From Cristatella mucedo (lineage: Eukaryota; Bryozoa; Phylactolaemata; Cristatellidae): a DNA stretch of 64,000 nucleotides. The translations under genes were made by a program, and so were the position numbers. The notes below the pieces were generated by a model. The model made no database searches and was not told the DNA's origin. It was given only the letters and a program-made list of their open reading frames with translations. This document shows positions 28,391-40,469 of the stretch, one piece after another. Position 1 is the first letter of the stretch. Every line of letters begins with the position of its first letter. The DNA lies in assembly GCA_009760855.2 (NCBI GenBank), contig WPIO01000033.1, forward strand, positions 2,272,501 through 2,336,500, written 5' to 3'.

Positions 28391-30935
28391 ATATGCGTGG
28401 CCCTACTCTTATCATTGCTCACACGCGACCAAATTTTCTCCTAAAATTGCGCGGCTATCACCACCAATTATTAACAAATTCTGCTCATCTGGCCACATGC
28501 AGATCTCATTCAGTCTACAATGTGTGCCCTCCTCGTCATCTAATATCACCTGTGAATCGCGAAACCTCAAGACCCTTAACATTGGTGCTGTCCGTGCGAG
28601 AATATCTGCCCGCCTCTGCTGCACAATCCCGCTTCTGACCTGTCATCATTGGTAGATTGCTACAACACGACACTAGCTGACATACTTGAGAAGTTTGCAC
28701 TTCCAAGCCCACGTGCGCCCTCGCCCAGACGGCCTATGGTTTGCCACAGACGTTAAACTAGCTAGGTCTACTAAGTGAAAGCTTGAAAAATCATATACAA
28801 GATCAGGACTGACTGTCCATTGACATGCATACAAGGGCTACTGTAAATCGTACCAATCGATCCTAGCAAAGGCTAAGTCTAGCTTCTGTAAAAAAATTAT
28901 TGATTCACAGATGTACAATCAAAAAATGCTAATGTCTCCGATCAACCGTCTCCTTAACCGCTCCCAGGTTAGCTCCTTACCTAGTGATCATTGTGACGAT
29001 CTAGCTGATCGCTTTTCTAGCTTCTTTGTCAGCAAGATAGACAATGTAATGTATCTCCGTCTGTACAAGATCAGGGAGTCCATGCTTAGGGTGGCAGCAA
29101 CCCCCGTGGAATCCTGTCCCTAAATTCCATGCAGCTCCTCAATGTCTCTATTCAAGTAGCCCACTAATGATCTCGTTCGGAAGCTCATATCTCAATCAAA
29201 AAAGATAATTAGTCCTCTAGACCCTATTTCCACTGCCTTGCTTCTACGATGTATTGATCCTCTGGTGCCGGGCATACCTAACAGTATAAATATGTCATTA
29301 GCCTCGGGTCATGTTCCACCACCTTTCACAACGGCTGGAGTCAGGCCACTACTCAAGCAAGCAACACTAGACCAATAGAGATTGAGCAACTTCTTCCCAG
29401 TCTTCCTTCTACCATTCCTATCAAAGACACTGGAATGAGTCGTGGCAGACAAGCTGGACTCTTATATCGAAACTTCAAACCTTGCCAGTAAGTTCCAGTC
29501 TGGTTTTAGAGCTAATCACTCCACAGAGTAAGCATTGCTTCTGGTGTATAACGACCTACTCAAGAATGCAGACTGAGGTAGAGTCTCTGCTTGTTTCGCT
29601 CGATTTTTCGGCAGCTTTTGATACTATCGATCATCAAGTCTTGAGCGCCTGTCATCTTGCCTGGGCATCACTGGCACTACATGCAATGGTTCAGGTCCTA
29701 GCTCAGTGAGAGTTTCCAGAGTATTGATGGGAATTGACAAAAAGATTATTCAAAGAACCTCTGAAGTGTGGGGTACCCCAGACCTCTGTGCTTGGTCCGG
29801 TTCTTTTCATAGTTTATACTCACTCTCCCTATTTCCGTTGTAATTGCTAGGCACAATCTAGTCTTTCACTTCTACGAAGATGACACTCAGTTGTATCTTT
29901 CCTTTGATTCCTTCCAACCCTTGAGTACGTCAGATTCTCTCTACTCCCTTGCTGCATGTATTGATGACGTCCGCACATGGATGGCAGCAAATTTTCTTAA
30001 ATTGAATAATGATAAAACAAAATTACCGGTTACGAGAAAACCAAGTGTAGTTCAGAATTGGAAAGGTTAACGCTCACAATCGGCTCTGCCAGCATATGTT
30101 CTGTTAAATCTGCATGAAATCTAAGCGTCCTGCTCCAAAGTGACCTTTCATTAGACGACCACATCAGCTCCACAATCAAGTCTGCCTACTTTCAGCTACA
30201 TGGCATTGCTAAAATTCGGGCTTGCTTAGACAGGGATAACACACCTAAATTAGTCAATGTATTTGTGACATCCCGTCTCGAATTCTGTAACTCACTGCTT
30301 TCTGGTCTACCGGCCGGTGCAATCAGGCGCTTACAGCTGGTGCAAAACTCTGCAGTTAGGCTTGTCTGTCGCGAATATCGAAGTTTCCACATCACACCAC
30401 TTCTCACTGACCTGCACTGGCTCCCAGTCAAGCAGCGCATCGACTTCAAGATTTTGTCACTAACTTTTTAGGTCTCCTCATTCTTTGGCTCCAACCTACC
30501 TATCAGATTTACTCATCAACCAGGCTAAGTATTGTACCACTCTCTTTTCGGAATCTAATCGTTTACCTAAACCTCGTACGAATCTCAAATCTTTTGGAGA
30601 ACGTGCCTTTAGCTTGCATGCTCTCAAAGCCCGGAACTCACTTCGACTTGCATCGCGACATCCCATGACTTGACCACATTAAAAAGAAATTAAAATGCAC
30701 CTATTTGTCGCAGCATTTAGTGGGTGCCTGTGATTCGTCTTTTATAAGCTTACGTGTATGCTGCCACTAATCATACTTGCATACTGACCGTGTTCATGTC
30801 AACCGTAACCATGTTGTGCTTGTTTTCATTGAGCCTGCTACCACTAACCATTCGATTGTGCTTCCCTTTCATCAAATGTAAAGTGCCTAGTAAGAAATGG
30901 AGTTCTCCCATATCAAATGCATTATCATTATTTTC
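28390..30935 (+). mobile_element. L2/CR1-like LINE, longest copy in the window
   Basis: Broken frames in order give an RNLKTLNIGAVRARIS-like region, a linker (VSSLPSDHCDDLADRFSSFF), reverse-transcriptase parts (FQSGFRANHSTE, LDFSAAFDTIDHQVL), a maturase-like middle ([40 protein letters not shown]) and the conserved end (NRLPKPRTNLKSFGERAF). The 3' UTR and tail reach about 30930. Many stops and frameshifts make it inactive. The N-terminal endonuclease is largely missing or unrecognisable. Confidence 0.85.
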
Positions 30936-31462
30936 AAGGTTTTGTCGCTCACTTTTAGGTCCTTTCATTCTATGGCTCCAGCCTATCTCTCAGATCTACT
31001 CCTCCATCAGGCCAAGCATCGTACCACCCGCTTTTCGGAATCCAACAGTCCACCAATACCCCGTACAAACCTCACATCCTTTGGAGGCCGTGCCTTTAGT
31101 TCGTTTGCTCCCAAAGCCGGGGCAGCCTCTCGACGTGCGTCAGAAAGTCCCCTGACTTGACCACTGTTAAACAGAACTTAAAAACACACCTATTTAGGAC
31201 AGCATTTAGTGGGTCCCTGTGATTCGTCCTTCATGTGCTTATGCGTGCTGACACTGTGCATGATGCCACTAACCGCATTCGCATGCTGACCCTGTGCACG
31301 TCACCCCTAACCATGTTATTCATGTTGTTTATCAAGCATGATATTACTCACCATTCAATTGCATTTCCCTTTGCAGAAAATGTAAAGTGCCTAGAGAGAG
31401 ATTGAGTTCTCTTAGCGCGCTTTATCAGGTGCATTATTATTATTATTGTTATTATCAAAATT
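30936..31462 (+). mobile_element. Second L2-like LINE 3' end, directly following the first
   Basis: At about 30936 the tail of one copy is followed at once by the ORF end of another (VLSLTFRSFHSMAPAYLSDL, then FSESNSPPIPRTNL). It ends with the standard tail and a TTA microsatellite at about 31433-31455. Confidence 0.8.
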
Positions 31463-32179
31463 AAACTGCACCATATTGAACAATGAATTCAGTACGTAAT
31501 ATATTCTAGAGCACTTTGTCGTAAGCCCGTACAAATTTCATGGTAAGGCCATTTTTAGCGCATCCGATATCATTAATGCAGTACGGATGTGCAACGAGGG
31601 ATTGTCGTAAGCTTAGCGAAGAAATTCTGTCAACTTTGCATTTTTGCGAACAGGAAATGATTGACTTGTGGGAACAGGATATAGCTCATTAGCAATGCCT
31701 GATATGCTCCAGGAGTGGCTCGAAGCCATGTTTGGCAATCGACGTGTTTGATAAGAAAAGGCGAAAAACAATAGTCAACAGTTCTGAAAAACCTCGCTTA
31801 AATTCAACTCATATGATGGCATGGAGGTTTATTCGATGTCTGCATATTTAACTCTCGTGGAAAAAATACTCCCGAATATGCACTTCCAGGTTAGTTGTGT
31901 GCGATTTTTTGTGATAAAGACGCTACAATTCTTCACTTGCATTTCATACTACGAAAGGTGGCCAGCGGGCTCTCGCTCTTCCTTAGACCGACGCGAATGA
32001 GTTTTTCCGGTCGCCAAGCCCCATTGCATGCCAAATATACCTATCAGATAAAATGTGTTATATATATTAATCTTCAGTACAAGATTTATTGAAGAACGAC
32101 AGATTCCCACTTGGAGCAAATGATCTCTTCTGTGGTCGCGTCGGAGCTGGTGGCGCTGACGTTGACTGGATTGTGGCTG

Positions 32180-32302
32180 TTACCACCAACTATTCGATCA
32201 TGCTTCCTTAACAGCATATGCAAAGTGCACAGACAGAGAATAAGTTCTCTGAGGGTGCTATTCAAATCAATTATTATTATGATTATTATTATTATGTCCT
32301 AG
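32180..32302 (+). mobile_element. L2-like LINE tail
   Basis: About 120 bp of 3' tail ending in ATT repeats, 170 bp upstream of the MRPL27 start codon. Confidence 0.65.
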
Positions 32303-32504
32303 CTGGAACTAGTTACGCCCTTTTGGACGCGCCCATCAGCCTAAATGGCAATCACTAGCCACGCAGCTGGACTCTTCAGTGCTTAACGTTTTTAATGTTT
32401 ATTTAAATAGAAATATATTAAATAGCATCATTTTTATTTTATTTTGAATTTATAGATATCAAGAATACATAGATGGCAGCTGTGGTTACCCTAGGCTTGC
32501 AAAG

Positions 32505-32571
32505 ATGGCTGCGGCCATGGGAAAGACTCTATGGTCGTGCTGCCGGTCACTGCTTTCAGTTACGGCGCAGC
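32505..32571 (+). CDS. MRPL27: MRPL27 exon 1
   Basis: 22 codons plus one base. The donor is CAGC|GTGAGT (phase 1). It joins to exon 2 to make a Pro codon. Confidence 0.75.
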
Positions 32572-35280
32572 GTGAGTCGCTAGCTTGTTCGCTTGCCTCT
32601 GCTCTCTGCTGTTGTACTTTGTTACTATTATGCATGCTTTCATTTGCTTGCCCTTATTCTCTATTCTGCTTTCTGGTCTAAGCATGCAGCTTCTTTGCTA
32701 CATCGCATCTCACACACATCGCTGGCACCCATTTTTGGTTTGTTGTGGAGCCAAGTTCCGTTTTCAGCGGGCGGCGCAAGGAGCGAGACCATACGTCATG
32801 CTTCTAAAAAGGCAGGAGGGTCCAGTAAAAATAAAAGGAAAAGAACCATCAAGAAGAACCGGGGTATAAAAGCTGACGAAGGCGAGTGGGTGCACAGAGG
32901 CTCCGTTCTAGCAACCCAGCTCCATCTTCGTTATTATCCTGGGCAAAACGTGAGTATAGTTACAATAAATCTCTCCGCTAGTTGAATGGTTTGCGTTTTT
33001 TGCTTGCCAATACCGTGAAACAGCTATCGCTTTCGATCTTGTATGGAGTGCTGTGAACAACTCCGGCGCCGACATATAGCTGTGTACTAATGCTGTAAGC
33101 AGTCCAGGTGCCCGCCAAGAGCGATCTTAAGTGACCGCACGTACCTCTTTCTGTTAGTCTGAGCTAGGTCCGCTGTATGCACATTTAAAGTAGTCGGATT
33201 GTTGCAACATTGACCCTACATAACCCGTGCATCAGCCGGTTAGCAGCTTTGAAGGTAGAGCAAATATGATCGTGAACGATTTGTAAGCTCACGGATGCAG
33301 CTGATCCTGCTGCACGGCAATGTTGAAACTGAGAGACACAAATTAGTGGGGTTATGGATTGATTCTTGTAGTATCGCCATGTACCAAAGGTAAGGCATAG
33401 TCTACCTTGGGATACAACTCATGGGCTGTACTTTATTGACGTTCCTTTCAGTAGAGCAGGCGAATGTATTGTATTGAATCTAGAAGTTGCTGATGTAATC
33501 GGTAGACTCGTGCTAAGCCTATCGATTGTTTAAAACGGTGTACATTGCTGACTCCCCTCCTTCTGTGTGCTGACCATGCATTCACCCGATGGACGTAGTA
33601 GGGTGACTGCTGGCCGGCTTTGTTTCGTCGACAGCTGCTGGTCATGTGCAGGAGAGACGATGTGCTGCTCCCTGGCCTATTTTGTGCTGCAGTTAAGCCT
33701 ACCGGAGTAGAGAATTCACAGCACTCTTTGATGAGGCTTTGCATTGAGAGCTATTCCGAAGTTTATTTTAGTATGACAAATGGAACACTTACCGCCTGGT
33801 TTTATCAATTAAGACTGATGATTTAATGACACAGGGAAGCTTGGAATGAGAGGGGGCACCGTACATTGAATAGCTAAGAGTTTTTCTAAAATCACTTACG
33901 ATTTTCTTAACTATGACGAAAGCGTCCGAAAGTGAAAACGGGACGAATGCAGTTGGAACCAGCTTTTACTATGTATCGGCGGCTTGCATATGTATCTAGA
34001 CAGAAAACTCTTGTGCTACTTGCTGCAAGTTCGTGCTTTAAAATGATTCGAACTGAAGTGAATTAAGAGAAGTGACATTATTTTGGGTAATGAAAATATG
34101 AAATTCCAACTATGTTTATAGTTTGGCCTTTCCCAGTGGCAATTGTAGTAATAATACGTCGTTTGTATAGTGCCCCAAGACAACCTAATCTAGGTTCAGG
34201 CACTTAACAACTCTCTGCAAGAGAGGCAATAACCAAGTGTTAATGACACGCAAAGTATAACCCTTAGGCAAGCTTGCAAAAGCACAGGACACTCACGGTC
34301 CTACGGTACCCCTTTCGGTCCTCTTATTCAGAAGATAGCTGATTAAATAACGCCCTGGTCCATTGGGCTACACATGGAATTGAGATTAGCAGGAAAGTAC
34401 TGAAGCTTTATGAGTGTACATTTCATCCTGGGATAGATGGATTGGAGAAAATGGTCGGTAAGCAAGTGCACACACCTGCCGTTTTAGGCTCCGCATTTGA
34501 AGTTTTTTTTAAAGGCTCTGCCCTAAGCTTTGTTAGGGTGCATTGGATATTTTGTTGCTACTTAAGCACATGTTCACACTTATTGTAATGTAGCTGCTCT
34601 TCTTTCAAAATATCGAAGTACATGGAATTTGCATACACTAGTCTTATTTTGTGTGATGACTATGAGAGATTCGTAGGCCTGCACAGATTCCTCGACCTTT
34701 TTTATTCGTTTTTGGTCATTCATATAGTAAGGTTAGCAATGTTTACCCAAGCATATTCGCCCGTGCGTTGTACATATAAAACCCGTAATTCCTTAAAGAC
34801 CTAGGAATTTATTTTGATCTTGTTTCTGAAAAATGAAAAGGCTTTTGGTCATGCCTATCTCCAGCTTGGTGACCAGGGATCATAGATGTAATGTCAGCAT
34901 GGTGAAAAGCTCAAAAGCTCGATAATATGTCATGGCTTACACCTGAACTATGGCCAGCCAAGAAAAGAAAGGGACACTGGGAGTTGAACCCAGGACCTCT
35001 TGATCTGCAGTCAAATGCTCTACCACTGAGCTATATCCCCTGATGTCAGTGTGAGAGGTTTTTGTTAATATATATTAAAATTTTTTTGGAGCAGCAGGAA
35101 TATATTTTGACAGCAGCTACTGCAGATGCCTGGTTTAATTAATACACTTCTTTAAAAGCTGTTATTCATGTTGTTTATCAAGTATGATACCAGTCACCAT
35201 TCGATCGTGTTTCCTTTGCAGCAAATGTGAAGTTCCTAGAAAGAGATTCTGAAGAGTTCTCTGAGGGCGCTTTATCAAGT

Positions 35281-35326
<46 letters not shown>

Positions 35327-38013
35327 CATTAAAGCTGCCCACCGACGGCCAGACAGCACATTTCGCAGTGGCATGCACATCAGCTTCTATGTGATTTACT
35401 AGTTATCTCGGGTGTGAGCAAGTCATGGTGGTGGTCTTTATCATCCACAGTGCATTTCTTTACCCGGGCTGAAGACGTTCCAGTATACCAGGGACTCGCT
35501 CTGAAAGCTTCATTAAATCAAGCCTGGCACTGCCGACCATTGTTCAGCAGGTGACAGCTATGCCATGCCCAGACTTGTGATTAATCTGCTGTTACAGAGT
35601 CAGGGTTTATAGTAGGACCCAGTTCAACGTCCTTACCATAGGCCAACTCTTGCCTTACCCAAAGATATTGAAACGTACTTACCAAAGTAATGCCCAATCT
35701 GGCAATCAGAATTGAAAAACGTCGTCTGTAAGTGCAGATAGTCGATAGATTCCTGATTTGCGACCTGCAATGCTTATCCAGTGTTGCTCGCGTAATAATA
35801 ATAATAATAATAATAATACTATCTGATTTAACAGACTTTTATAGCGACAGAAGAGCCTTTACGGCTATCACCACCGCTTGCAGTGGCGATAAAGGATCGC
35901 CCACCGCAGGATTCGAACCCAGGACCTGGCCGCCGAGGTCGTGAAAAGCAACCGCCTTACCCAGTGAGCCATTACGGCTCACCGTTTGATTTCCCTCTTT
36001 TAAATAACATTCGTAGGCTTTATTTGGTGATTTTGTTTCGAGCATCCCAGCAGTGCAGTCTACCTACCACATAGTTTTTATCTTAAGATTTTTCTAGTAA
36101 ACAATTAGTATCTTTTCCTAGCACGGAATACCATTCTGCCACCAGAGGGTGAATTAACTTTGGGGTTGCTGCCTTTTTCTTCCATTAACTTTGACAGGTT
36201 ACTAAATTGTTGGATTTGATAGCTTACCTAGAGAGTGCTGTGGTGGTTCGTAGTCCAGTTCGTTTGCAACTCCGTGGCCTTTGCCCGAAACGATCTCTAC
36301 TGCTGTCGTGAAACTTTTACTTAACTCATCGAGGCCTTCAAACTTGATTCCCCTCAAATGGCCTCACTAAGCGAGTAACCCTTACTAGCCATATTCCAAA
36401 CGGATTTGTGGCCAATTTTTACTGTCTTCACATGGTACTCACGATGCCTTCAAGTATGCTCTGCTGCAAGATAGTTTAGCAAAGTCTGTCCTTGCTATGT
36501 AAAATCCTGGGAGGCCTAGAGATTTTGGGTTGTGTTTGCTTAGCCTAGGAATTACGAGTTGGGCATTCTCCGAAAAGATTTTTTGTCACTACTTCACTAT
36601 GAGTTTAGAATCGCAAACAATTTTGCCGACTCTTTGGGTTAGCTGCCCTTACCCGACAAGGTCATCTAGTGTGCACCTTCTGTAGATTAAATACCTTGAC
36701 TGCATTTACAGTATGCGATCTTTAGCACAACGGACGTAACACGTGATGAAGCAAGATTAGAATTGATCACTTCACATTACATTACATTACTTCTTCGTTC
36801 AGATGTTTCTCTTTTGGTCTAATAGAACTGAGCACTTATGTTAGTAGTAATCCGAGTTTTCTGGCTACACGATGGTTAGTTAAAGAAAATGTGTCGATCG
36901 TGTGATATAAAAAAGTCCCAGTAGTGAGGAGTGGTTAGAATTACGCACCTGTATCCTTAACCTGATACTTAGGAGCACTACAATTATTCCCAGCAGCAAT
37001 ATTTTCTAGCATAGCTTGTGAAGAAACATTATGTCTGGAGGTTGCAAAAGGGCATGCCGTTGGGCAACTCAAACACATAATGTATTCTTGGAGTCAACAG
37101 AAGGTGTCTACAGCACAATGTGAATCCTGTTGTTGCGAGTGTTGAGTTTAGTCATAGCATGCTTAAGATACCGATAGTCACTTAATGGCGTATGTGACAA
37201 GTTATTATTTATTCAAAACGTCGGTATATGTCAGCAGTTATTTCTTGAATGTATCCTACCTGTTGCATCCGATGGATGTTTTGCCAAATAGTGTGCACAT
37301 ATGCTGTCAATAATGCTGTGGTTAAACGCTTTACAAGTCTGAATGCCTTGTATCTGCTTTGATCTGACCTTCATAAAGCAGAATACTATTTGGCGGCTAG
37401 TCGGTCAAACCAAGAAGTTTGGTCGAGGAGTAATTACTTTATGGACGTGTACCCCGAAGTTTATTCTGTCAAGATTTGTGCATGCAGATGCCATTTGGCA
37501 GCACTATATCCTGAACATTTTTTATGTAGGGGCAATAGTGTGTGTGGTTGTACATTCGAGTAAACTTTATTGCCCGCTTTTGAGTTGAATAGCACGGGTA
37601 GCATTGCTGCCAACCGAGATACCAGTTAAACGGTCGGTTTCATCATATTTCTCTTATAGTTTTTTGTGCCCATCTGCTTATGCATTGCCTGGTTGATCGT
37701 TTTGAGAGGTGTGGAACCTGCAGTATGTGGATATGGTAATTTTGGTTATGCTGAATTCTGTTGAATTACGTCACTTGCAGCATGGCGTATGCTTTATCTT
37801 AGCCCTGGTCTGTTTCAGGTTGGCTTGGGAAGATGTATGACTCTGTATGCGATGGAGAATGGGACTGTTTCTTACTCTCGTGAGAAGTTGAGCCCATATC
37901 CAAACAGTCCGCTCTACGTGGGTGTTAAATCTGGCCATGTTATTGAACGGCTCTTTCTTCATGTGCAGCCTGACCAGCAGCATAATAACTTTCGAATGGT
38001 ATCACTGATTTGA
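32505..38013 (+). CDS. MRPL27: Mitochondrial large-subunit ribosomal protein bL27m
   Basis: Three exons: 32505-32571, 32768-32949 and 37819-38013, with phases 1 and 0 agreeing, give 147 residues (human 148). Exon 1 encodes a presequence (MAAAMGKTLWSCCRSLLSV). Exon 2 gives RHASKKAGGSSKNKRKR, then GEWVHRGSVLATQ, then RYYPGQNV, the L27 signature in which the basic N-terminal tail reaches the peptidyl-transferase centre in bacterial L27. Exon 3 gives VGLGRCMTLYAMENGTVSYS, then the mitochondria-specific extension ending FRMVSLI. ATG 32505 has A at -3 and G at +4. An earlier ATG at 32473 is in another frame and in a weaker context. AATAAA lies at 38119. Intron 2 is 4.9 kb and holds a tRNA-Cys gene, L2 and SINE copies. 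Confidence 0.92.
32768..32949 (+). CDS. MRPL27: MRPL27 exon 2
   Basis: The acceptor is 'aagttccgttttcag' and the donor CAAAAC|GTGAGT (phase 0). It holds the conserved L27 core HASKKAGGSSKN and YYPGQN. Confidence 0.92.
33000..34130. other. MRPL27 intron 2, 5' part; nothing recognised
   Basis: AT-rich sequence with short chance frames on both strands and no repeat family recognised. Confidence 0.4.
34145..34380 (-). mobile_element. Degraded L2 tail and tRNA-SINE-like sequence
   Basis: An L2-like tail on the minus strand ('gtatagtgccccaagacaac') is followed by 'gatagctgattaaataacgc', resembling the end of SINE family B. Boundaries are approximate. Confidence 0.35.
34969..35040 (-). tRNA. tRNA-Cys: tRNA-Cys (anticodon GCA)
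   Basis: On the minus strand the 72-nt cloverleaf is complete. The acceptor stem GGGGATA pairs with TGTCCCT (two G-U pairs), the D arm is GCTC/GAGC, the anticodon arm is TTTGA-CTGCAGA-TCAAG, and the T arm is CTGGG-TTCAACT-CCCAG, with U73 as in Cys tRNAs. There is no intron. A T4 run about 5 nt downstream ('ctttcttttctt') fits a pol III terminator. A and B boxes are intact. It lies antisense within MRPL27 intron 2 and is unlike the SINE heads, so I take it as a functional gene. Confidence 0.95.
35160..35327 (+). mobile_element. L2-like LINE tail with long ATT microsatellite
   Basis: The 3' UTR end and tail are followed by (ATT)n from 35282 to about 35325. Confidence 0.8.
35795..35984 (-). mobile_element. 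SINE family B with (ATT)n tail
   Basis: Minus strand: it starts with 'gtgagccgtaatggctcact', has the B box complement 'gcaggattcgaacccaggac' and body 'gcgataaaggatcgcccac', and ends in 'ctgttaaatcagatag' plus an (AAT)n block at 35795-35818. Confidence 0.8.
36000..37780. other. MRPL27 intron 2, 3' part; nothing recognised
   Basis: AT-rich intronic sequence with no family or RNA gene recognised, apart from a short 'cattacattacattac' repeat near 36775. Confidence 0.4.
37819..38013 (+). CDS. MRPL27: MRPL27 exon 3 with stop
   Basis: The acceptor is 'ctggtctgtttcag' and phase 0 reading starts VGLGRCMTLYAMENG. 64 codons then TGA. The region after YSREKL corresponds to the mitochondrial C-terminal extension. 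Confidence 0.92.
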   Translation, partial: VGLGRCMTLYAMENGTVSYSREKLSPYPNSPLYVGVKSGHVIERLFLHVQPDQQHNNFRMVSLI

Positions 38014-38118
38014 GTTAGATATATCTCGAGATAGACTGCCCCCTAATGTCAATCGCTCACATGGTGGTATCCTATGCCTTTTAAGGCAGCCAGTTTGTGT
38101 GTGCCCATCTCACGTTAC

Positions 38119-38124
38119 AATAAA
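38119..38124 (+). terminator. MRPL27: Poly(A) signal for MRPL27
   Basis: AATAAA 106 nt after the stop codon, followed by a T-rich stretch. Confidence 0.75.
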
Positions 38125-38129
38125 GCATT

Positions 38130-39980
38130 GCATTTTCTGACCTAAGGTCTTGGTTTTTATCTTTTGGAGAAAAGTTTTCGATCTCAGTTTTGTGTGTGAT
38201 TTGTCATAGTTTGCTTGGCTAGGTCATTATGGCTTAGACCTAGGCTTTACTAAAAAAAAATGTATACATTAAGCTTCAGTGTGTAGGCTTTCTTTCGAAT
38301 TTCTGTAGGAAAATAATAATCAATCTCAAAGCTCTAATGTTAAGAGTAAGAAACGTCAAGTGGCTGGGCATTGTGGGTGCTGCCGAAAGTGGACAAAGAG
38401 GAGGCCAGAAGAATGGGACCACATATCGGAGGTGGGCCTGTGAAGGAGCTCCAGTTTTATGCAGTTTGCACAGGATCAGGGTTACTATCAAGAACCGGGA
38501 AGTCGTTACAGCTTACTGGCTTTAAGGGACTCGGCAGTCGTAATTGGAAGAGCAGTACTCACACCATCATCGAGATTATCTGGGCGTTTCCCACCTTCCA
38601 TTAGGTAGCTCCGTAGAAATTTACTTTCCGTGCTGGCTAGCCCCCGGAACTTGCCTACTGTCATTCTGATTTGTTTGAATAGTTAACAGGAGTGATTAGA
38701 TCCAAGAAATTCAGGCACGTTACATCTGCTTAAGGACCTTCGGTGCCCTGGTCGATCAGCAGATACTAATTTTTTCCTACTAATCCTACCAGGCACGCCA
38801 ATAACCTCAAGCCTAGCCTAAATACTACCACAGCATCAATTTCCTCACGGTCGTTTTTTTAGAACTCTGTGCTTTCTCCTTTTGCACAAAGGTTGTTGGC
38901 AACAGATGCATTTACTTCAAGGGTCCTATGTAGGGAATTCGCCTCCACAATTAGTAAGCATCAATATTGTCTTTTCTCATTATGCAGACCCGGAAGCTTT
39001 CTTTCCAGCCGTCTTTCGCTACTATTTCTCTCCTGCATACTTCAACGACTGATCGTCAGATAAGGTATGCTCCTCACTTCTGTATCGCACATGAGAATTA
39101 AACAAATGCAATGACAGAACGCTTATCGTGCACTGAAAGGCGCCGAAGCTTTGGGTGCTGCTGTAGAACTCTCCCGACGCCTACTCCCCACTTGGTCGTC
39201 GAAGCTTTGTGGGCACACGGACAGACATTGACTAATCTAGAGGCCCATCAAAAAATTACATGCGTAGCGATTATTCTAGAATGTTCTTGAGGTTCCTGTA
39301 GAGCAGGCACGATCCTTTATACCACCACGCCATTCGAAACCTCCAGTCAAACACGAAATCAGCATCTGAATGCTTTTTACCTTGGACAGAAATGGCATTT
39401 TGAGTTGTACCGCGGTTGAAATCACAAGCCAATAAGCAGAGCGGCTCACAGGAAATATCCAATCACTTTTGGTTGTATTCATGCTGGTTCTATGCCGGCG
39501 AGTGCTTTCAGTGCTCAAGGACCGTACCGCCATGCACTTGGAGCAGCCTCTTCATCGGCTGGAGGCACGCTGCTTAAAGCTATATCCACCCGAGATCGAC
39601 TGGGCGTCGACTTCCGGAAATTTCTAAAATAAGCCTGGCTACAATCCGAACCCACCAAATCGTGCTCATCCGTAAAAAAAGCGTACGCAAAATTCGATTG
39701 TGATGCATTGCTTTTTAGGAGTCCCACAAAGTGGGCTGTGTAGACATGCCCAACCATTGCCTTTGGCGTATTAGGTCCGTTCCTCTTTGGCCGCACTATG
39801 AAAGCTTTAATTACTAAAACCCACACAAGCACGCACGCATTCCTCTAAACGTAGTAGTGTCCGACATAAAAATTGAAAGCCCACATTTAAAGTTGATGGG
39901 CTAAAGTAAGAAAACCGGACACTTCCGTCAGAGGCTTTAAGTTCCTATCAGCATAGCTATGTTACTAGCCCCGGCTTCCG
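38130..39980. other. Intergenic; no gene recognised
   Basis: Frames of 60-105 codons occur on both strands (for example 38337-38604 + and 39276-39832 -) without recognisable domains or convincing splice sites. Confidence 0.3.
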
Positions 39981-39984
39981 CCGA

Positions 39985-40465
39985 GACATGTCCTGACTTG
40001 ACCACATATAAAAAGAAATTAAAAAGGCACATATTTATGACGTGCATAAAGTGGGTCCCTGCGATTCGTCCTTTATGTGCTTATGCGTGCTGACAATGTT
40101 GCATGCTGCCACTAACCACACTTGCATGCTGACCCTGTGCATGTCATCCCTTAACCCTTGCCGAGCTGGTTTGGTCCAGCGGTTAAGGTGCTCGCCCCAA
40201 CCAAGGTCTGGCTGAGGTCGTGGGCTCGAGCCCCGAGGCATATGTGAAGCGCCTGAATAGAGATTAAGTTCTGTTGGGGCGCTATACAAATGAATTATAT
40301 TTCTATTTATTTATAACCATGTTATTCATGTTGTTTATCAAGCATGATATTTCCACTCACTATTCGATAGTGTTTCCTTTGCAGCAAATGTAAAGCGCCT
40401 AGAAAGAGACTGAGTTCTCTGAGCGTGCTTTATCAAGTGTATTATTATTATTATTATTATTGCTC
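39985..40465 (+). mobile_element. L2-like LINE 3' end, split by a SINE
   Basis: The end of the ORF ('cctgacttgaccacatataa') and 3' UTR run to 40156 and resume at 40314, ending with the tail and an ATT block at about 40440-40460. Confidence 0.8.
40157..40313 (+). mobile_element. SINE family A, inserted in the L2 3' UTR
   Basis: tRNA head ('gccgagctggtttggtccag', B box 'gtgggctcgagccccg'), L2-like tail ('gtgaagcgcctgaatagaga') and an A/T-rich end. The flanking target duplication is 'taacc' (40152-40156 and 40314-40318). Confidence 0.85.
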
Positions 40466-40469
40466 CATT

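Noticed and set aside
35816-35984. tRNA-like sequences with B boxes at several sites (3.3, 8.2, 15.2, 35.9, 43.1 and 61.7 kb)
   Set aside because: These are SINE heads: they lack a full cloverleaf and share a common non-tRNA body. Only 34969-35040 folds as a tRNA.
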